Source: Lentimicrobium sp.
GTDB lineage: Bacteria; Bacteroidota; Bacteroidia; Bacteroidales; Lentimicrobiaceae
NCBI GenBank assembly: GCA_013336205.1
Contig: JAAXUD010000043.1
Coordinates: forward strand, 1 to 11,185
Direction: 5' to 3'
DNA: 11,185 nt
How positions within the stretch are numbered: the stretch's first letter is position 1; every line of letters starts with the position of its first letter. This document shows positions 8,561 to 11,185 of this stretch, piece by piece. Position numbers and translations under genes: made by a program. Below the pieces are notes generated by a model. That model had not been told where the DNA came from. It saw nothing but the letters and a program-made list of their open reading frames with translations, and made no database searches.

Positions 8561-9430
8561 ATGAAAGTGTCGGGGTTTACCTTTATCCGCAATGCCATTA
8601 AATATGATTATCCGGTTGTGGAAGCCATAACTTCTATCCTGCCCCTGTGTGATGAGTTTGTAGTTGCAGTAGGCAATTCGGAAGACGGCACCCGTGGTTT
8701 AATTGAAGGGATAGGTTCTCCAAAGATCAGAATAATCGATACCTTATGGGACGATAGCCTGCGCGAAGGCGGACGGGTGTTGGCGGTTGAAACCGACAAA
8801 GCCTTTGATGCCCTAAGTACTGACACCAACTGGGCTTTTTACATACAGGGAGATGAAGTTTTACACGAACAATACATTGAGCTATTAAAAAAAGCGATGG
8901 CCCTGTATAAGGATCAGCCTGAGGTTGAAGGTCTTTTGTTTAATTATCAGCACTTTTATGGATCCTACGATTATGTTGGCGACAGCCGCCGTTGGTATCG
9001 CAAAGAGGTTAGAATCATCCGCAATGATAAAAAAATCAGGTCATACCGTGATGCTCAGGGTTTCCGGAAAAACGACAGACCTCTTAATGTTAAACCGGTA
9101 GACGCAACAATGTATCATTACGGATGGGTTAAACCACCGGAAGCACAGCAGGCCAAACAGGAAAACTTCAACAAACTCTGGCACAACGATGAGTGGGTAG
9201 ATAAAAACGTACCAAAAACTGATGGGTTCGATTATACCAAGATCGACTCACTCGCTCATTTTTCAGGAAGCCATCCCAAAGTAATTCAGCCCAGGATCAG
9301 CCGGCAGAACTGGCAATTCAACTTTGATCCTACAAAAAAACGGCTACCCTTCAAATCAAGGTTACTTCATACAATTGAATCACTTACAGGCTGGAGAGCC
9401 GGAGAATACAGGAATTATAAAGTAATTTGA
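8561..9430 (+). CDS. GT-A/GT2-like glycosyltransferase
   Basis: Probable glycosyltransferase of 289 residues. The N-terminus KVSGFTFIRNAIKYDYP (2-18) and LCDEFVVAVGNSEDGT (29-44) are the first strands and acidic loop of a GT-A nucleotide-sugar-binding fold. GDE at 97-99 within YIQGDEVL takes the place of the metal-binding DxD motif, and a conserved MYHYGWVKP (184-192) follows. The C-terminal part is rich in Trp and basic residues and no membrane segment is visible, so the protein is likely cytoplasmic or peripheral. Donor and acceptor are unknown; surface glycan or lipopolysaccharide synthesis is a reasonable guess, but no other sugar genes adjoin it. The frame stays open upstream to 8429 (TTG) and 8444 (ATG), but proteins of this type usually begin at MKVSGFTFIRN as I recall them, the TTG lies inside the -7 box, and AT-rich sequence without Shine-Dalgarno precedes 8561 as for other genes here. 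No terminator follows; repeats begin about 35 bp downstream. Confidence 0.82.
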   Translation: MKVSGFTFIRNAIKYDYPVVEAITSILPLCDEFVVAVGNSEDGTRGLIEGIGSPKIRIIDTLWDDSLREGGRVLAVETDKAFDALSTDTNWAFYIQGDEVLHEQYIELLKKAMALYKDQPEVEGLLFNYQHFYGSYDYVGDSRRWYRKEVRIIRNDKKIRSYRDAQGFRKNDRPLNVKPVDATMYHYGWVKPPEAQQAKQENFNKLWHNDEWVDKNVPKTDGFDYTKIDSLAHFSGSHPKVIQPRISRQNWQFNFDPTKKRLPFKSRLLHTIESLTGWRAGEYRNYKVI

Positions 9431-9466
9431 GGCTCTGTTTTCTGATTTCATTTGGTATGTGAGGTT

Positions 9467-9515
9467 GGAAGTAAGAGGTCAGAGGTCGGAAGTCGGAAGT
9501 CAGAAGTCAGAAGTA
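9467..9515 (+). repeat. Heptamer array 1 (GAAGTC type), seven units
   Basis: Seven contiguous 7-bp units: GGAAGTA, AGAGGTC, AGAGGTC, GGAAGTC, GGAAGTC, AGAAGTC, AGAAGTA. The units differ by transitions at two positions and at the last base, so the array is degenerate but strictly in register. The plus strand is purine-rich. It lies in the 368-bp gap 9431-9798, which carries no gene. Confidence 0.9.
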
Positions 9516-9530
9516 AGGAAAGGTGAGATC

Positions 9531-9563
9531 CGTCCCTCGCCCCGTTTTTGCGTCCCTCGTCCC
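9531..9563 (+). repeat. 13-bp direct repeat in the spacer between heptamer arrays
   Basis: CGTCCCTCGCCCC (9531-9543) and CGTCCCTCGTCCC (9551-9563) match at 12 of 13 bases, separated by GTTTTTG. This pyrimidine-rich GC element sits between the two purine-rich arrays. It is not a terminator hairpin, since the copies are direct, not inverted. Confidence 0.8.
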
Positions 9564-9575
9564 TTTTAAGAATTC

Positions 9576-9638
9576 GGAAGTCAGAAGTCAGAAGTCAGAA
9601 GTCAGAGGCCGGAGGCCGGAAGTCGGATGTAAGAAGTC
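9576..9638 (+). repeat. Heptamer array 2 (GAAGTC type), nine units
   Basis: Nine contiguous 7-bp units: GGAAGTC, AGAAGTC three times, AGAGGCC, GGAGGCC, GGAAGTC, GGATGTA, AGAAGTC. Same unit family and orientation as array 1, and likewise in perfect register. It joins directly to the next, TTGG-type, array. Confidence 0.9.
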
Positions 9639-9641
9639 GAA

Positions 9642-9700
9642 AATTGGAAATTGGAATTGGAAATTGGAAATTAGACAATTAGACATTAGATATTAGAAAT
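9642..9700 (+). repeat. About 7-bp-period array, TTGG type grading into TTAG type
   Basis: TTGG occurs at 9644, 9651, 9657 and 9664, then TTAG at 9671, 9679, 9686 and 9693, giving steps of 7, 6, 7, 7, 8, 7 and 7 bp. The unit changes from about ATTGGAA to about ATTAGAC half-way. A pyrimidine-rich tract with CCCCCCGGG follows (about 9701-9720), then the DUF5606 promoter region. Confidence 0.85.
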
Positions 9701-9769
9701 TTCCCTTCCCCCCGGGTCCACTTTCAAACTTTTCCATCATCCAAATCCCCCATTATTCCCGATTATTTA

Positions 9770-9777
9770 TATTTTTG
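9770..9777 (+). promoter_or_regulatory. Candidate -7 box for the DUF5606 gene
   Basis: TATTTTTG matches TAnnTTTG and is placed to start transcription near 9784, about 15 nt before the ATG at 9799. No clear -33 TTTG is visible upstream. A TTG start codon that could extend the gene to 9775 lies inside this box, which argues against the longer form. Confidence 0.55.
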
Positions 9778-9798
9778 CAAAATAAATCAACAACTCGT

Positions 9799-10236
9799 AT
9801 GGACTTGAAAGAAATTATGGCCATTGCCGGAAAACCGGGACTCTACAAAATGGTTGCCCAGGCTAAGAATGGAATTATTATCGAATCGATCATTGACCAC
9901 AAGCGAATTCAGGCTTTTACGCATGATAAAATCAGTTCACTTGAAGAGATCAGTATTTTTACTGAAACCGAAGATAAGCCATTGAAAGATGTATTGAAAG
10001 GCTTTTTTGAGAAACTGGAAGGCAAACAGACCCCGGATTTTAAAAATGACAACAATAAGTTGAAAGCATTTTTTGAAGAAATGCTGCCCGATTACGATAA
10101 AGAAAGAGTTTACGTATCACATATGCAGAAAATTGTGAGTTGGTATAATCTTCTTGTCCAGTATGAGCTGATTGATTTCAGTGAGAAGGAAGAAACCACG
10201 GAACCGGCAGTGACCGAAGAAGCCAAACCCGAATAA
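9799..10236 (+). CDS. DUF5606 domain-containing protein
   Basis: Protein of 145 residues widely conserved in Bacteroidota, function unknown. The N-terminal segment MDLKEIMAIAGKPGLYKM (1-18) and the following QAKNGIIIESIIDHKRIQAF and DKISSLEEISIFTE (43-56) are hallmarks of DUF5606; a predicted helical region about 82-130 (LPDYDKERVYVSHMQKIVSWY) completes the domain. The last 15 or so residues are an acidic, Glu/Thr/Pro/Ala-rich tail, probably disordered. There is no signal peptide or membrane segment, so it should be cytoplasmic. The small beta-rich N-terminal part looks like a binding or adaptor module, but that is inference and no catalytic residues are apparent. The ATG at 9799 is preferred over the in-frame TTG at 9775 because it begins the conserved domain and the TTG overlaps the promoter. 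It ends at a strong terminator, so it is transcribed apart from pyrK. Confidence 0.88.
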   Translation: MDLKEIMAIAGKPGLYKMVAQAKNGIIIESIIDHKRIQAFTHDKISSLEEISIFTETEDKPLKDVLKGFFEKLEGKQTPDFKNDNNKLKAFFEEMLPDYDKERVYVSHMQKIVSWYNLLVQYELIDFSEKEETTEPAVTEEAKPE

Positions 10237-10240
10237 ATAA

Positions 10241-10269
10241 AAAGTCCGCCTTGATTGCGGACTTTTTTT
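10241..10269 (+). terminator. Strong intrinsic terminator after the DUF5606 gene
   Basis: AAAGTCCGC (10241-10249) and GCGGACTTT (10257-10265) form a perfect 9-bp stem around a 7-base loop, running on into more T. A-residues before the stem (10239-10240) could add pairs with the T-run. It begins 4 bp after the stop codon. Confidence 0.93.
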
Positions 10270-10270
10270 A

Positions 10271-10278
10271 TACTTTTA
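10271..10278 (+). promoter_or_regulatory. Weak candidate -7 box for pyrK
   Basis: TACTTTTA differs from TAnnTTTG only at the last base. It would start transcription about 12 nt before the pyrK ATG. A TTG at 10251-10253, inside the loop of the preceding terminator, lies 17 bp upstream as a possible -33 element. Only about 30 bp separate the terminator from the ATG, so a promoter here must be compact or overlap the terminator. Confidence 0.3.
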
Positions 10279-10296
10279 CTTTTCAGAAAAAGAACA

Positions 10297-11106
10297 ATGA
10301 AAAAATACATTCTGGATTTCAGCATAATTTCAAATCAGGTGCTGAATCACAACCATAACCTGCTTGAGCTTGGATGCGCGGAAAAACTTCCGCCCATTAT
10401 TCCCGGCCAGTTTGCAGAAGCAAGGGTTGATGGATCACACACCACATACCTGCGGAGACCTTTTTCAATACACCGGGTTGATTATAGCCGCAATACCATC
10501 CACCTGCTTATTAAATCCGTAGGTGATGGAACACGTTCACTTGCCGGTTTGGTAACGGGTTCAACAATCAATATTATGCTTCCGCTCGGCAACGGATTTC
10601 CGGTTGAAGAAAATTCAAAGGTTCTTCTGGTAGGTGGCGGATGCGGGGTAGCACCCTTGTGGTTTTTGGCTGATGAATTAAAGCGCAGAGGCAGCATGGT
10701 TACCATGCTGATTGGAGGGCGCAGCGCTGTTGATGTGCTGATGGCCGATGACTACCGTAAATTTGGCGATTTACTTATCTCTACCGAAGATGGTAGCCTG
10801 GGTGAAACGGGGATGGTTACTAATCATTCCGTTTTTCGTCAGGAGAAGTTGCCCTACAATGCAATCTACTGTTGCGGACCCGATGGCATGATGAAAGCTG
10901 TTTCACATATAGCTGAAAAACAAGGGATTCAATGCTATGTGTCGCTTGAAAACACCATGGCCTGCGGAATCGGAGCCTGCCTGTGCTGCGTGGTTGATAC
11001 AAAACAGGGACATCGTTGTGTTTGCACCGATGGTCCGGTTTTTAACTCAAATGAACTAAAAGGCTGGAGTGCAGAGACTGAAGTTGGCTGTTCGATTGAG
11101 AATTAG
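10297..11106 (+). CDS. pyrK: Dihydroorotate dehydrogenase B, electron-transfer subunit PyrK
   Basis: Iron-sulfur flavoprotein subunit of the NAD-linked class 1B dihydroorotate dehydrogenase in pyrimidine synthesis; it passes electrons from the PyrD FMN through its [2Fe-2S] cluster and FAD to NAD+. Length 269 residues, normal. Residues about 1-100 are the FAD-binding barrel with RRPFSIH at 53-59; about 105-205 the NAD-binding domain with GGGCGVAP at 113-120 and CGPDGM at 193-198; the C-terminal part holds the cluster motif with Cys223, Cys228, Cys231 and Cys243 (CGIGACLCC and VCTDGPVF). All ligands are present. The ATG at 10297 begins the usual N-terminus; an upstream in-frame TTG at 10255 falls in the terminator loop and would add an unlike hydrophobic stretch. 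The catalytic partner pyrD is not in the window; in related genomes it often follows pyrK directly, but here a repeat array starts 15 bp after the stop. An anaerobic ribonucleotide-type or other ferredoxin-NADP reductase-like enzyme is the only alternative, and a poor one. Confidence 0.95.
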   Translation: MKKYILDFSIISNQVLNHNHNLLELGCAEKLPPIIPGQFAEARVDGSHTTYLRRPFSIHRVDYSRNTIHLLIKSVGDGTRSLAGLVTGSTINIMLPLGNGFPVEENSKVLLVGGGCGVAPLWFLADELKRRGSMVTMLIGGRSAVDVLMADDYRKFGDLLISTEDGSLGETGMVTNHSVFRQEKLPYNAIYCCGPDGMMKAVSHIAEKQGIQCYVSLENTMACGIGACLCCVVDTKQGHRCVCTDGPVFNSNELKGWSAETEVGCSIEN

Positions 11107-11121
11107 AATGGAAGGACGGGA

Positions 11122-11185
11122 ATTAGCAAATTAGCTGATTAGCTGTTTAGCAAATGGAATACTGGAACGATGGAATATTGGAATA
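11122..11185 (+). repeat. Octamer array with exact 8-bp period, continuing past the window
   Basis: Eight contiguous 8-bp units fill the last 64 bp: ATTAGCAA, ATTAGCTG, ATTAGCTG, TTTAGCAA, ATGGAATA, CTGGAACG, ATGGAATA, TTGGAATA. The unit switches from TTAGC type to TGGAA type half-way without losing register. The array starts 15 bp after the pyrK stop and probably continues to the right. Confidence 0.9.

Noticed and set aside
9467..9700. CRISPR array
   Set aside because: Repeat units are 7-8 bp and contiguous without unique spacers, and no cas genes are present.
10255..10296. Longer pyrK from a TTG start at 10255
   Set aside because: The TTG lies in the terminator hairpin and the added residues are absent from the usual PyrK N-terminus, which fits the ATG at 10297.
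1..11185. tRNA, rRNA, insertion sequence or defence/toxin-antitoxin cassette
   Set aside because: No cloverleaf with a GTTCRA-type arm, no transposase-like protein, no terminal inverted repeats with target duplications and no known defence proteins were found on reading both strands.

Overview
The window looks like a chromosomal segment of a Bacteroidota bacterium, probably in or near Bacteroidales. The evidence is a secreted glycoside hydrolase ending in a type IX secretion (Por) sorting domain, a DUF5606 protein and a DUF4159 protein of the Bacteroidota type, upstream sequences matching the Bacteroidota sigma-factor -7 box TAnnTTTG, and no Shine-Dalgarno sequence ahead of any of the seven complete genes. 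The order-level placement is inference.

Layout. Position 2-430 (+) is the C-terminal part of a DUF4159 protein cut by the left edge. Position 679-2661 (+) encodes a secreted GH5-type glycoside hydrolase with a beta-sandwich-like middle region and a T9SS type A sorting domain. Convergent to it lie three genes on the minus strand, each apparently its own transcription unit: valS (valyl-tRNA synthetase, 5664-8294), a cold-shock protein (5246-5437) and a CPA2/KefB-type cation:proton antiporter with RCK domains (2914-4938). Divergent from valS, on the plus strand, are a GT-A/GT2-like glycosyltransferase (8561-9430), a DUF5606 protein (9799-10236) and pyrK (10297-11106), the electron-transfer subunit of dihydroorotate dehydrogenase.

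The genes do not form one pathway. They cover translation (valS), RNA chaperoning (csp), ion homeostasis (kefB-like), pyrimidine synthesis (pyrK), glycan synthesis (glycosyltransferase) and extracellular glycan breakdown (GH5). Regulation is readable in places: -7 boxes lie ahead of kefB, csp, valS, the glycosyltransferase and DUF5606, and strong intrinsic terminators follow csp and DUF5606.

The most unusual content is intergenic. Between the glycosyltransferase and DUF5606 are arrays of degenerate 7-bp repeats (GAAGTC-type, then ATTGGAA/ATTAGAC-type) around a GC-rich direct repeat. Immediately after pyrK an array of exact 8-bp period (ATTAGCTG-type, then ATGGAATA-type) runs to the window edge. 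A short 7-bp-period remnant in the opposite orientation lies between the DUF4159 gene and the GH5 gene. I saw no CRISPR array, tRNA, rRNA, insertion sequence, defence cassette or other obviously new multi-gene system.
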